33,294 nt of DNA. Source: an uncultured Collinsella sp. (GTDB lineage: Bacteria > Actinomycetota > Coriobacteriia > Coriobacteriales > Coriobacteriaceae). The notes below the pieces were generated by a model. It did no database searches, was not told where the DNA came from, and was given only the letters and a program-made list of their open reading frames with translations. The position numbers and the translations under genes are program-made. Shown in pieces: positions 1 through 9,203 of the stretch; the stretch's first letter is position 1, and each line of letters begins with the position of its first letter. The stretch is taken from positions 1-33,294 of the forward strand of contig UQDE01000025.1 in assembly GCA_900539735.1 (NCBI GenBank), read 5' to 3'.

Positions 1-96
1 GGTCGGAGGGGTGGCTTTGTAAAGCCGTTTGTCTCCACCCGCGTAGCGGGTGGTTTAAAGCTGGCCGCTGCGCGGCCAGCGGACTAAAGTCTTGAA
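1..96. repeat. Run of three perfect hairpins at the left edge
   Basis: Three inverted repeats follow one another: GGCTTT/AAAGCC (13-26), CCACCCGC-GTA-GCGGGTGG (35-53) and GCTGGCCGC-TGC-GCGGCCAGC (60-80). They are separated by short TTTAAA or CTAAAG linkers. The tiny three-base loops and the GC-rich arms resemble REP-type repeats or the subterminal hairpins of IS200/IS605 elements. No transposase is visible in the window, so that link is only a suggestion. No gene is apparent here. Confidence 0.6.
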
Positions 97-126
97 TAAA
101 AAGGGCGCGTCCATACGGACACGCCC
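96..126 (-). terminator. Intrinsic terminator of ftsZ / dcw cluster
   Basis: Read on the minus strand, GGGCGTGTCC-GTAT-GGACGCGCCC forms a 10-bp stem with one G-U pair. It is followed directly by TTTTTATT (positions 102 down to 95). It lies 27 bases after the ftsZ stop codon, so it should end the dcw transcript. Confidence 0.9.
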
Positions 127-152
127 CTGCGCACAACAATGCAAAGAACGAC

Positions 153-1307
153 TTAGAAGCTACCGCGCTTCAGGAAGTCGGGAAGCTCGAACTGATCGTT
201 GCCGAAGTTAGGAAGCTCGGTGCCACCGACGTTGCGGGTCGGAGCGGCCTGAGCCGGGCTCGTGGCAGGAGCGGTGCGCTGCGGCTCAGCGGAGGCAGCG
301 GCCTTGCTCTGAGACTGCTGAGCAGCAAAGAGCTCGTCCTGACGGTTGACGTTGGAGTCGGAGAAGCCCGTAGCGATGACGGTGATACGCACCTGATCGC
401 CCAGGGACTCGTCGACAACGGTACCGAAGATGATGTTGGCCTCGGGGTCGACGGCGTTGGCGACAACGTCGGCGGCGTCGCTGATCTCCTGGATGCCCAG
501 GTCCTTGGAACCGGCGATGGAGAGCAGCACGCGCGTGGCACCATCGATGGAGCTCTCGAGCAACGGGCTGGAGATGGCCTGCTGGGCAGCGTCGACGGCA
601 CGGGTGTCCCCAGAAGAGGTACCGATACCCATCATGGCGGTACCGGCCTGCTTCATGATGGTCTTAACATCGGCGAAGTCCAGGTTGATGATACCGGGGA
701 CGGTGATGAGGTCGGTGATGCCCTGGGTGCCCTGGGAAAGGACGCCATCGGCAATCGCGAAGGCCTCGAGCATGGTGGTCTTCTTCTCGGCGATGTCGAG
801 CAGCTTATCGTTAGGGATGACGATCATGGTGTCGACGCAATCGGAGAGGGTCTTAATGCCCTCCTCGGCGCTCTTCTTGCGCTTGCGGCCCTCGAAGGTG
901 AAGGGCTTGGTCACGACGGCGACGGTCAGCGCACCGACCTCGTTCATCGCGATATCGGCAACGATGGGAGCAGCGCCGGTACCGGTGCCACCGCCCTCGC
1001 CGCAGGTGATGAACACCATGTCGGCACCAGCGAGCGCCTCGGCAATGTCGTCGCGGGACTCATCGGCAGCCTTGCGGCCAACCTCGGGGTTGGCGCCGGC
1101 GCCCAGGCCGCGGGTAAGGTCGGTGCCGATGTGCACCTTGATATCGGCATCAGAGATCGCGAGTGCCTGAGCATCGGTGTTGATGGCAACAAACTCGACG
1201 CCGCGGATGCCCTCTTCGATCATTCGATTGACCGCGTTGGTACCGCCGCCGCCGACGCCGACCACCTTAATGACGGCAAGGTAGTTGTTGATCTCTGTCT
1301 CGTGCAT
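153..1307 (-). CDS. ftsZ: Cell division protein FtsZ
   Basis: Tubulin-like GTPase that polymerises at midcell into the Z ring and recruits the division machinery. The product is 384 aa. The nucleotide-binding G-box GGGTGTG is at residues 105-111, the N-terminal loop GVGGGGTNAVNRM at 17-29, and the T7-loop region NLDFADV at 208-214. A variable, Gln/Ala/Pro-rich linker follows, then a conserved C-terminal tail ending ELPDFLKRGSF, the usual docking peptide for partners such as SepF. I place the start at 1307 (MHETEINN), because GGAGG lies 7 bases upstream; a longer reading from 1337 adds ten residues with no ribosome site. It is the last gene of the cluster, is separated from ftsQ by about 200 bases, and probably has its own promoter. 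Identification is certain. Confidence 0.98.
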   Translation of the reverse strand: MHETEINNYLAVIKVVGVGGGGTNAVNRMIEEGIRGVEFVAINTDAQALAISDADIKVHIGTDLTRGLGAGANPEVGRKAADESRDDIAEALAGADMVFITCGEGGGTGTGAAPIVADIAMNEVGALTVAVVTKPFTFEGRKRKKSAEEGIKTLSDCVDTMIVIPNDKLLDIAEKKTTMLEAFAIADGVLSQGTQGITDLITVPGIINLDFADVKTIMKQAGTAMMGIGTSSGDTRAVDAAQQAISSPLLESSIDGATRVLLSIAGSKDLGIQEISDAADVVANAVDPEANIIFGTVVDESLGDQVRITVIATGFSDSNVNRQDELFAAQQSQSKAAASAEPQRTAPATSPAQAAPTRNVGGTELPNFGNDQFELPDFLKRGSF

Positions 1308-1460
1308 GTCGGTCCTCCGAACAAAGGTTATAGCCATAGCATGGGTCGACCCCTGCGCACATTAACCTTCAGGTTGAAAGTAAATGCAAAGGTAAACCGT
1401 ATTATGTTTGCACATTATGAACGTATCAGTCAAATAATTGACCGTGAAAACCAAACAAAC

Positions 1461-1489
1461 CAGATAAACGGCGTGGTATGGCCCCTCAA
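1461..1489 (-). promoter_or_regulatory. Candidate ftsZ promoter
   Basis: On the minus strand, TTGAGG (1489-1484) and TATCTG (1466-1461) are separated by exactly 17 bases. They lie just after the ftsQ stop codon. Transcription would begin near 1454, giving a leader of about 147 bases for ftsZ. The leader contains a palindrome, AACCT-TC-AGGTT, at 1364-1375. The promoter is inferred from sequence only. Confidence 0.5.
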
Positions 1490-1506
1490 CAAAGCATCAA
1501 CCAGCG

Positions 1507-2763
1507 CTACGAGGTCGGAGCGTTCCTAAATGTATAGTTACCCGGAGAGCGCACATTGATATACGTTACGCCCTCTACCTGCGAAAGCAGCTTGGTGACT
1601 ACGCGCTCCTTCTTGACGATATCGTTCGAATCGCCCAGCGACACCTCAATGCCGTTATTGAGGTTTGCCGAGATGGCTTCGACAGAAGGCGTGGAAATAT
1701 CCTTGACTTGTCCCAAGAACTCGCTCGAAAAACCACGCACATAATCCAAGCCAGCCTTAACGGCCTTGGAGCTCACTGCCTGGCCGGAAACCGGAGCGAC
1801 ATCCGCCGAGACATCAGTCAACAACACCGCGCCATAGTGCTTAGCGAGCGCCAGCGCGGCATCAATGCCGGTCAGGGTATTTGAGCCCTGCCCCGTCGTG
1901 ATGACGTTGCCCTGGTCATCCACTTCGACCGACGTCGACAGCGGGGCGATCCAGGTGTCATCATCCCCGATGGCCCAGGCAAGGTCATCGGAGCTGATAT
2001 AGGCAATTGCAATGACCTTGCGCTCCATCGGCGTAATGATGAGCGTATGTGGGAACTGACGCTGGACATCCACGCCCGAGACCCACGGGTTCTGCTTGAG
2101 GTCCTCGGTAATCTGGTCGGGATCGACGTTAAAAAGCGACGTTCCCTCGGGCAAATCGATCAGCTGGATAGCATCGTGCTTCGTCACATGCTCGCTGCCT
2201 TGAATCTGAATATCAGTGGCGGTAAACAATCCAGAGTTAATCACCACGATAGCAACGACGACGAGCACGGCCAAGACGGCCAAAACGCCGCCCACGATTT
2301 TGCCTTTGCCTGTAACGACAGAAGCGGCGTCTGATGTTTTATTTGCCATCGCCCTAAGTAAAGACAACGGGTTGACGCCTTTTTTACCCGAAGGCTTCTT
2401 GGCGGTAGCCGGCACCGATGTCAGCGAGCGCGGTTTCGATGCGCCCAGCGTGCGACTCGGACGCGCCGCCTTAGTTCCTGTCGAGGGCTTAGGAGTTGCC
2501 ATAGGACGGGCAGGCTTGGCGCCCATAACAGGCTTTGACGTCACCGAGGGACGCGAGGACTTTTTTGCGGCCGGACGATTACCGAGCTGCGAGCCGACAA
2601 CCGGACGACTGGTCTGTCGAGCATGCCCGACAGGCTTAGAGTGCGCGACGATATTGCGTTGAGGTTTGGCAGGCGCGCCGGAACGCCCTCCGGCGCGGCG
2701 GAAGGTGGGTTTCGATGCTCTAAAAGCCGAGGAATTTAACTTCCGGTCTGAGCTCGATGCCAT
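1507..2763 (-). CDS. ftsQ: Cell division protein FtsQ/DivIB
   Basis: Bitopic divisome protein that links early and late division proteins (FtsQLB complex). The 418-aa product has a long basic, Ser/Pro/Lys/Arg-rich cytoplasmic region (residues 1-155). It is followed by one membrane segment (about 157-177) and a POTRA domain (about 182-253, beginning TATDIQIQGSEHVTKHD), then the FtsQ beta domain. The cytoplasmic region is long for the family and looks disordered. The start overlaps the end of murB by 44 bases and has GGGAGG 3 bases before the ATG, so translation is probably coupled. The POTRA sequence and position in the cluster make the call secure. Confidence 0.93.
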   Translation of the reverse strand: MASSSDRKLNSSAFRASKPTFRRAGGRSGAPAKPQRNIVAHSKPVGHARQTSRPVVGSQLGNRPAAKKSSRPSVTSKPVMGAKPARPMATPKPSTGTKAARPSRTLGASKPRSLTSVPATAKKPSGKKGVNPLSLLRAMANKTSDAASVVTGKGKIVGGVLAVLAVLVVVAIVVINSGLFTATDIQIQGSEHVTKHDAIQLIDLPEGTSLFNVDPDQITEDLKQNPWVSGVDVQRQFPHTLIITPMERKVIAIAYISSDDLAWAIGDDDTWIAPLSTSVEVDDQGNVITTGQGSNTLTGIDAALALAKHYGAVLLTDVSADVAPVSGQAVSSKAVKAGLDYVRGFSSEFLGQVKDISTPSVEAISANLNNGIEVSLGDSNDIVKKERVVTKLLSQVEGVTYINVRSPGNYTFRNAPTS

Positions 2764-3631
2764 ACGCCTCCCTCACCTTTCCGTGCACATGTCTGATAAC
2801 CGCGGCAACGTCATCGGCCGAGGCAGTTCCGTTATTAACGATAAAATTAGCGTGAACGGGCGAAACTTCCGCGCCGCCAATCGAAAAACCCTTTAATCCA
2901 CAATCCTCGATAAGCTTGCCCACGCTCGCATCGGGCGGGTTGCGAAAGACCGACCCGCAGGATGCGCGACCCATGGGCTGTGTACGCTTGCGCCTCGTCA
3001 GGTACCGCTCCATGCGCTCGCGAATGTCGGCCTTGGGCGCCGGTTTAAGCTTGAGCACGCACTCGAGGATGATCTCATTGCGGGGAAGGCTACATTCGCG
3101 GTAGCCCCAAGTGATCTCGGACCCCGCATAATGTTTGATACCGGATGCCGGGTCAAACGTTACGACATCCTCAACCAGCGAGCCAATCCACTCGGTCCGT
3201 GTGCCGGCATTCATAGATATCGCACCGCCAACCGAACCAGGGATGCCAACGGCAAACTCAAGGCCCGAGAGGCTACGCGACAGGGCATCGTTGACCAGGC
3301 GCGCAAACATCACGCCCGCACCGACCGTCAGCGTACAACCGTCATCGGCAACAACCGTGCGCTGAAACTCACGTCCGAGCGAAATGACGGCGCCGCGATA
3401 ACCGCCATCGGCAACCAGCAGATTGGAGCCCTTGCCGATGATGACCCACGGCACCTGCTCGCGATCGAGCACCGCCACGGCGCGGCGGAGGGCATGATAG
3501 CTATGGCACGTCACAAAGAGGTCGGCCTTGCCGCCGATACGATAGCTCGTATGACGCGCAAGGCGCTCGTCCTCGATCACATCCGTGTCGATCATGCCCG
3601 AGAGCGCCATGACGGCGTTAAACAGACCCAT
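2720..3631 (-). CDS. murB: UDP-N-acetylenolpyruvoylglucosamine reductase MurB
   Basis: FAD-dependent cytoplasmic reductase that makes UDP-N-acetylmuramate with NADPH. The 303-aa product shows the FAD-binding SYRIGGKADLF (29-39), GKGSNLL (66-72) and GIPGSVGGAISMNAGT (129-144). The catalytic Ser is in GRASCGSVFRNP (Ser227), and Glu297 lies near the C-terminus in ELRPEVKFLG. The short form without an extra C-terminal domain loop fits the type IIb MurB of Gram-positives. The start ATG lies only 5 bases after the murC stop codon and has no strong ribosome site, which suggests coupling to murC. Later in-frame ATGs at 3610 and 3595 are possible but no better supported. Confidence 0.95.
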   Translation of the reverse strand: MGLFNAVMALSGMIDTDVIEDERLARHTSYRIGGKADLFVTCHSYHALRRAVAVLDREQVPWVIIGKGSNLLVADGGYRGAVISLGREFQRTVVADDGCTLTVGAGVMFARLVNDALSRSLSGLEFAVGIPGSVGGAISMNAGTRTEWIGSLVEDVVTFDPASGIKHYAGSEITWGYRECSLPRNEIILECVLKLKPAPKADIRERMERYLTRRKRTQPMGRASCGSVFRNPPDASVGKLIEDCGLKGFSIGGAEVSPVHANFIVNNGTASADDVAAVIRHVHGKVREAYGIELRPEVKFLGF

Positions 3632-3636
3632 TAGAC

Positions 3637-5055
3637 TTAAGCGTCTTTCTTGGCAGTCAGATACTCAATGAACTCGGGACCGACGGTCGTAACGTCACCG
3701 GCACCCATAGTGAGCAGCAGGTCGCCCTCGCCCACCATCTGCTCGAGCTCCTGATTGAGCTCAAGACGGCTGGAGCAGTACACGACCTCCTTGCCAGGAT
3801 GCTTGGCGCGCACGGTATCGGCGAGCATCTTAGAGGTGACACCCGGAATGGGCATCTCGCCAGCCGAGAACACATCAATCAGCAGCAGTTTATCGGCATT
3901 GGCAAATGCATCGGCAAAGTCGTCGCACAGGGCCTGCAGGCGCGAATAGCGGTGCGGCTGGAACACGACGTCGACGTGCTTGTAGCCCAGCGACGAAGCA
4001 GCAGCAAGCGTCGCCTTGATCTCGGTGGGGTGATGGCCGTAATCATCGACCACGGTGATGCCATCGATATCGCCCACGTGGGTAAAGCGACGGCGGACGC
4101 CCTCAAAGCTCGAGAGCGCCTTGGCGGCGGCGTCGATGTCAAGGCCCAGGACATGGGCGACGGTGAGCACCGCCGCGGCGTTGAGCATGTTGTGGCGACC
4201 GGGATTGCTCTTGATCTCCACAGCGTGCTCAGTGCCGTCCTCAAAGCGAACGATAAAATCGCTCTGGATGCCCTTGACATCCGGGTGCATGCAGACGATG
4301 TCGTTGCTCTCGGCAAAGCCGTAGGAAAGCACGTGACGACCCGTCGACTTGGCGAGCTCGACCAGATGCGGGTCCTCACCGCAGACGATGACGGTGCCGT
4401 CCTCGCCCACCAGGCTCATGAATTTGGCGAAAGTTGCCTCGATCTCCTCGATACCCGAGTAGTGATCGAGGTGGTCGGCCTCGACGTTGGTCACGATGAC
4501 CACGTTGGGGTTCAGGAACAGGAAGGAGCTGTCGGACTCGTCGGCCTCAGCGACAAAGTAGTCGCCCGAGCCGTTCTTGCCGTTCGTGTCATAGCCCTCG
4601 ACGATGCCACCGATCAAGAAGCTCGGATCCAGACCCATGCGGTCGAGCATGGTGGCGCACATCGAAGACGTGGTGGTCTTGCCATGCGTGCCGGCAACAG
4701 CGACGGTGGTGTAGCCGTGGCCCAAAGCAGAGAGCATCTTGGCACGGGGCCACACGGGAATACCAAGCTCGCGAGCGCGCACGAGTTCAGGGTTGGACTC
4801 CGGAATAGCGGTGGAGACAACAACCACGTCGGGCTTGACCTCGTCGATCGTGGCGGCCTCATGGCCCACATGCACCTTCACACCAGCGCGGGTAAGCTGG
4901 CGGATATAACGTGACGTCTTAAGGTCGGAGCCGGTAACGGCATAACCGCGCTCGTGAAGAACGAGGGCGATGCCGCTCATGCCGGCGCCGCCGATACCGA
5001 TAAAGTGGGCGCTCTTAAACTCGGGCGCGGAGGTTGCAGTCTGGGAATCAGCCAT
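3637..5055 (-). CDS. murC: UDP-N-acetylmuramate--L-alanine ligase MurC
   Basis: ATP-dependent Mur ligase that adds L-alanine to UDP-MurNAc in the cytoplasm. The 472-aa product has the N-terminal Rossmann-like motif HFIGIGGAGMSGIA (17-30). The ATP-binding loop GTHGKTTT is at 122-129, and EADESDSSF and the central-domain DDYGHHPTEI motif typical of MurC are present. I choose ATG 5055 (MADSQTATS) because AAGGAG lies 11 bases upstream; a GTG at 5082 would add nine residues ahead of it. It follows murG after a gap of 97 bases with no clear signal. Mur ligases resemble each other, but the HHP motif and its place before murB support MurC. Confidence 0.96.
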   Translation of the reverse strand: MADSQTATSAPEFKSAHFIGIGGAGMSGIALVLHERGYAVTGSDLKTSRYIRQLTRAGVKVHVGHEAATIDEVKPDVVVVSTAIPESNPELVRARELGIPVWPRAKMLSALGHGYTTVAVAGTHGKTTTSSMCATMLDRMGLDPSFLIGGIVEGYDTNGKNGSGDYFVAEADESDSSFLFLNPNVVIVTNVEADHLDHYSGIEEIEATFAKFMSLVGEDGTVIVCGEDPHLVELAKSTGRHVLSYGFAESNDIVCMHPDVKGIQSDFIVRFEDGTEHAVEIKSNPGRHNMLNAAAVLTVAHVLGLDIDAAAKALSSFEGVRRRFTHVGDIDGITVVDDYGHHPTEIKATLAAASSLGYKHVDVVFQPHRYSRLQALCDDFADAFANADKLLLIDVFSAGEMPIPGVTSKMLADTVRAKHPGKEVVYCSSRLELNQELEQMVGEGDLLLTMGAGDVTTVGPEFIEYLTAKKDA

Positions 5056-5152
5056 GTGCTCGTGTACTCCTTGCGTAAACACTGCCTGTAACCCGTTAAC
5101 TGTACCGCACCTACCGCATCAGCGCGAGGGCGACCGACGATATCCCGTCTAA

Positions 5153-6268
5153 CTAACGCAAACCCTCTACCGCATCCGCCAGAAGAGCGGCGGCCCTATC
5201 CTGAGCCAGACCACGCGCCGCCTGACGCATGGCGTCGCGCGCCGCCGCGTCATCGACCAGGTGCAGCAGTTCATCGGCAAAGGCAGAACCGTCGATATCG
5301 GCATCGGCGCAGAGCACGCCGGCCCCAGCGTCGACCAGATAACGGGCATTGGTGGTTTGGTGGTCGGCCGTCGCATGCGGGTACGGCACGAGCACCGAAG
5401 GCACGGCGAGTGCAGCGATCTCGGCCACGCTCGATGCGCCCGAACGCGAGAGCACCAAATCGGCAGCAGCCAGCATATCGCCCATGTTGTCGATGTAAGG
5501 CTGGACGCGGTAACGCTTCGCCTCCTCGGGCGTCAGCGCCAAAGCGCGCTCGGTCTCCTCAAAGCCGTCGGCACCCGTCGAATGCAACACATAGAGGTTC
5601 TTGCGCGAAAGCAGCTCGTTTTTGAGCGAAGCCACACGCTCGTTGAGGTGCTGGGCGCCAAGTGAACCGCCAAAGACGAGCAGCAGCGTAGCGTCCTCGG
5701 GAACGCCAAGTGCCTTGCGGCCGCGAGCGCGATCGCCCTCGATCACCGAGCGACGTACGGGGTTGCCGGTCATGAGCACGTGGTCAGGGTCACCTTCGCG
5801 CTCAAAGACCGAACGCGCTGCCGGCACCGAGATGCACACGCGGGCGGCGTGGGAGTTCATCATCTTGTTGGCCAGGCCCGGAACAGAGTTCTGCTCATGC
5901 AGCAGATAAGGAACGCCCGCGCCCTTGCACCACCCCAGCAGCGGAACCTCGACATAGGCACCAAAACCAATGGCGGCATCGGGCTTGCCGACCTTTGAGA
6001 AATGACTGGCGAGCGCACGCTTGGCTTTGTTGACACGCCACAGCGAGGTCAGCGCCGTCCAAGGACGGGAGCGGTCGAAGCCCGTGACCGTAATGGGCAC
6101 AAAATCAAACCCAGCCTCGGGGACCAGACGACCCTCGAGCTTGCGCGACTGGCCCACGAACACAACGTGGTGGCCACGGTCACGCAGCTCTTCGGCCAAG
6201 GCGAGCGCGGGGTTGATGTGCCCGGCCGTGCCGCCGGCTGCAATAGCAACGGTCATTTTATCGGTCAT
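5153..6268 (-). CDS. murG: MurG N-acetylglucosaminyltransferase (lipid II synthase)
   Basis: Peripheral membrane GT28 glycosyltransferase that adds GlcNAc to lipid I, forming lipid II on the inner leaflet. The 371-aa product has the glycine-rich GGTAGHINP loop (12-20), HEQNSVPGLAN in the N-terminal domain, and the C-terminal donor-binding GGSLGAQHLNE and SRSGASSVAEIAAL segments. The start at 6268 (MTDKMTV) is supported by GAAGGGA about 6 bases upstream, and it overlaps the end of ftsW by 11 bases. This order (ftsW, murG, murC) is the usual actinobacterial one and couples lipid II synthesis to its polymerase. Confidence 0.96.
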   Translation of the reverse strand: MTDKMTVAIAAGGTAGHINPALALAEELRDRGHHVVFVGQSRKLEGRLVPEAGFDFVPITVTGFDRSRPWTALTSLWRVNKAKRALASHFSKVGKPDAAIGFGAYVEVPLLGWCKGAGVPYLLHEQNSVPGLANKMMNSHAARVCISVPAARSVFEREGDPDHVLMTGNPVRRSVIEGDRARGRKALGVPEDATLLLVFGGSLGAQHLNERVASLKNELLSRKNLYVLHSTGADGFEETERALALTPEEAKRYRVQPYIDNMGDMLAAADLVLSRSGASSVAEIAALAVPSVLVPYPHATADHQTTNARYLVDAGAGVLCADADIDGSAFADELLHLVDDAAARDAMRQAARGLAQDRAAALLADAVEGLR

Positions 6269-7751
6269 GGTAGTCCCTTCGTACACGCGGTCCCTGGTCG
6301 TCGGTACGCAGACGCGCCGACGGGTCCGAGTTCAAATCGATTCGATTATATCCGCCGCCCGCGTTGCGAGGGCTGGGGCGCTGAGGACGACCTTGCGGCG
6401 CCGTTCGCTGACGCGGGCGGGCTGCCGGCTCGGTCGCAGAGCCATCCAGGACGGTAAAACCGTTACGCGAAGATCGCTCGCCGCGCACGTGGGGCACGCC
6501 GGCGGTACTCTCATCCATAACGGCAAAGCTCTCGCGGCGGCGGTCATACTCATCGCGGCGGGCGCTCTCGTACGAAACGCGCAGGATCAACCCGGCAAGC
6601 ATGAGCGACACAATAATCGACGAACCGCCGTAGCTAATAAACGGCAACGGTTTGCCCGTCATGGGAAACACGTTGAGGATGCCCAGCGCGTTAATCAAAA
6701 ACTGCACTGCGAGAATGACCGCGGAGCCAGACGCCATAAGCGCGCCCCGGCGATCGGTCGCCTGCTCGGCAATGCGAAACGCCGAGTAGATCAGCATCGC
6801 AAACACCAAGAAGAACAGCACGGTTCCGACAAAACCGACTTCCTCGCCAATGATGGCCAGGATGTAGTCATTGTGCGCCTCGGGCAGATACGAGTACTTC
6901 ATGGTTGAGTTGCCGATGCCACGGCCGAACAGACCGCCCGAGGCAAAGGCCATAATGGCAAGCGTGGCCTGATAGCCGTCACCATACTCGTCGGCCCAAG
7001 GGTTCAAGGCAACCTGAATACGCACCATACGGTACGGCTCTGCGACAAGCGCAATCACGATCACGAGAATGCCGAAGATTAGCACGCCGATGATAAATCT
7101 GGGGTCGAGACCCGCAAACAACGCCATGCACATGAGGGTCAACAGGATGATCAGGACAGTACCGAAATCGGGCTGGATAAAGATCAGAAAGAGCGAAATG
7201 CCCAGGTAGATGCCCATCTTGCGAAGGAATTCGTTGATGTTGCCACCGGGCGAAAAGAAGCGATCAAGCATGATGGCCGAATACGCAATGGCAAATGGCT
7301 TTAAAAACTCGGAAGGCTGGAACTGAATACCGGCGATGTTAAGCCAGCGCGTGGCGCCACGGCTGCCGCTGCCCACCAAGAACACCAGAAACAGTAGCCC
7401 TATCATGCCTATGAGGAAGATCCTGAGCACATCCTCCCCAAACCAGCTGTCCGGCAAAACGCGCACGATGGCAATCAGCGCCAGAACACCGACCACGGCA
7501 AACGCGGCCTGTCGACCCAGAAAAAACGTCGCCGAGCCATTCTCGTGCAGCGCCTCGACCGAAGACGCCGAGTACACCATCAGCAGGCCAAAGCACACCA
7601 AGGTAAACAGGCAGGCCATGAATATCAAACGGGGGCGCATGATACGGGCGGGAACGCCGGCAATATAGCGTTCGCTAAACGTCTGCCCGCCGCGACCGGA
7701 ACGCGGTGTGCTGCGCCGCGAGGAAGCACGGTCCGAGTCGGGCCTCCTCAT
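6258..7751 (-). CDS. ftsW: FtsW, SEDS-family septal peptidoglycan polymerase
   Basis: Polytopic glycosyltransferase that polymerises lipid II at the septum with its partner FtsI. About ten membrane segments are visible, beginning RPRLIFMACLFTLVCFGLLM. The SEDS signature is clear: FQPSEFLK, then GNSTMKYSYLPEAHNDYI and IGEEVGF, and later GKPLPFISYGGSS. The C-terminal 80 or so residues are a cytoplasmic Arg/Pro/Ser-rich tail. The start is uncertain. I give ATG 7751 (497 aa); TTG 7784 or GTG 7778 would add about ten residues and begin within 6 to 12 bases of the murD stop. The gene sits in the normal place between murD and murG. Confidence 0.95.
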   Translation of the reverse strand: MRRPDSDRASSRRSTPRSGRGGQTFSERYIAGVPARIMRPRLIFMACLFTLVCFGLLMVYSASSVEALHENGSATFFLGRQAAFAVVGVLALIAIVRVLPDSWFGEDVLRIFLIGMIGLLFLVFLVGSGSRGATRWLNIAGIQFQPSEFLKPFAIAYSAIMLDRFFSPGGNINEFLRKMGIYLGISLFLIFIQPDFGTVLIILLTLMCMALFAGLDPRFIIGVLIFGILVIVIALVAEPYRMVRIQVALNPWADEYGDGYQATLAIMAFASGGLFGRGIGNSTMKYSYLPEAHNDYILAIIGEEVGFVGTVLFFLVFAMLIYSAFRIAEQATDRRGALMASGSAVILAVQFLINALGILNVFPMTGKPLPFISYGGSSIIVSLMLAGLILRVSYESARRDEYDRRRESFAVMDESTAGVPHVRGERSSRNGFTVLDGSATEPAARPRQRTAPQGRPQRPSPRNAGGGYNRIDLNSDPSARLRTDDQGPRVRRDYHDR

Positions 7752-7787
7752 ACCTTGTCGGGGGCTCTCCTCTCTCACCGGCAACCC

Positions 7788-9194
7788 CTATTCCATTTGC
7801 GATTTCGCCGCAGCGGCAAGCTGGGCCACATAGTCCTTAAACACGCGGCCGCGCTCCTCATAGCCCGAGAACTCATCGAACGAAGAGCAGGCAGGAGAAA
7901 GTAAGATCACGTCACCACGGCTCGACAGCGAACGGGCGACGTCCACGGCATCGCGCAGGTCATCCGCCTGGGCGATATCCACATCGCCATCGACATCGGC
8001 CTCGTCCATAGCGGCGGTGAAGCGCTCGCGCGCATCGCCAAAGCAGACGACCGAGCGTACGTTATCCATAACAACGCGCGCGAAGTCCGTGAGCGGCGTG
8101 CCCTTATCGTGGCCGCCGAGCAGCAAGATCACGTCGTCATCGGGAAATGCCGTCAGTGCCTTCTCGACCGCATCGGTGTTGGTCGCCTTGGAATCGTTGA
8201 CGTAGCGCACGCCGTCAATCTCGCCACACGGCTCCACGCGGTGCTCGAGCGGCTGGAACGAGGCCAGACCGCGGCAGACGCCATCGACATCGGCACCGAC
8301 TGCCAGGGCAGCCGTGGCAGCGCACAGGGCATTGATAACATTGTGATGGCCCGAGATCTTGAGCTCGGATGTAGCGATGAGCGGGGTCTCGACGCCCTTC
8401 AGGCGCACGATCATCTTGCCATCGCGCACAAAGGCGGCATCCTCGCCCTCAGGCTCGTCAAAGGCAACCTTGCAGATGCGACGACCCGGCGTGTAGATGT
8501 ACTCATCGAACTCGTGAATGCCGGCGTCTTCGACGTCGACAACCACCAGATCGTCATCGACCATATTGGCAAACAGTTTAATCTTGGCAAGCGCGTAGTT
8601 CTTATGGCTCTTATGCCAGCCCAAGTGGTCGGGAGTGATGTTGAGCAGCACCGCCACGCGGGGGTGGAGCTCGGTGGTCGTAGCAATCTGATAGCTCGAG
8701 AGCTCGGCCACAAACCACTCGTTATGGGCTCGGCCGTCAATCTCGTTGACCGGCGGCTCGCCGATGTTGCCGACAGCTACACTGGCCTCGCCGGCAGCCT
8801 TGAGCAGATAATCAGTCAGCGACGTGGTGGTCGTCTTGCCGTTGGTGCCCGTGATGGCAATCCAGTTATCGGGTGACAGGCGATAGGCAAACTCGGGCTC
8901 ACCCATAATCTGGGCGGCATGCTCGCGCCCGGCCTTAAAGAAGCCCGAGAACTCCGAGATGCCCGGGCACGTCACGCATACGTCATAGACGCCCTCGACC
9001 TGTTCGGTCCCATAGACAAACGCCGCACCAGCAGCCTCGAGCGCACGCGTGGCGTCATTGGGCTCAGAGGTGCCGCCGCCATACACGGTAACGGCGCTCA
9101 CGCGCTCGGGATGCGCCAGCGCCCAGCGGGCGACATCGAGACCGGATTTGCCCTGACCCAAAACGAGCAGGCTAAAGACATCAGCAAGAGGCAT
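7788..9194 (-). CDS. murD: UDP-N-acetylmuramoyl-L-alanine--D-glutamate ligase MurD
   Basis: Mur ligase that adds D-glutamate to UDP-MurNAc-L-Ala. The 468-aa product has the nucleotide loop GTNGKTTTT (116-124), the central ELSSYQIATT segment typical of MurD, NDSKATNTDAVEKAL, and the C-terminal LLGGHDKGTPL and LLSPACSSFDEF motifs. The last two are characteristic of MurD rather than of MurC, MurE or MurF. It starts 9 bases after mraY and is followed immediately by ftsW. There is no sign of truncation. Confidence 0.96.
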   Translation of the reverse strand: MPLADVFSLLVLGQGKSGLDVARWALAHPERVSAVTVYGGGTSEPNDATRALEAAGAAFVYGTEQVEGVYDVCVTCPGISEFSGFFKAGREHAAQIMGEPEFAYRLSPDNWIAITGTNGKTTTTSLTDYLLKAAGEASVAVGNIGEPPVNEIDGRAHNEWFVAELSSYQIATTTELHPRVAVLLNITPDHLGWHKSHKNYALAKIKLFANMVDDDLVVVDVEDAGIHEFDEYIYTPGRRICKVAFDEPEGEDAAFVRDGKMIVRLKGVETPLIATSELKISGHHNVINALCAATAALAVGADVDGVCRGLASFQPLEHRVEPCGEIDGVRYVNDSKATNTDAVEKALTAFPDDDVILLLGGHDKGTPLTDFARVVMDNVRSVVCFGDARERFTAAMDEADVDGDVDIAQADDLRDAVDVARSLSSRGDVILLSPACSSFDEFSGYEERGRVFKDYVAQLAAAAKSQME

Positions 9195-9203
9195 GAAAGA
9201 CCA

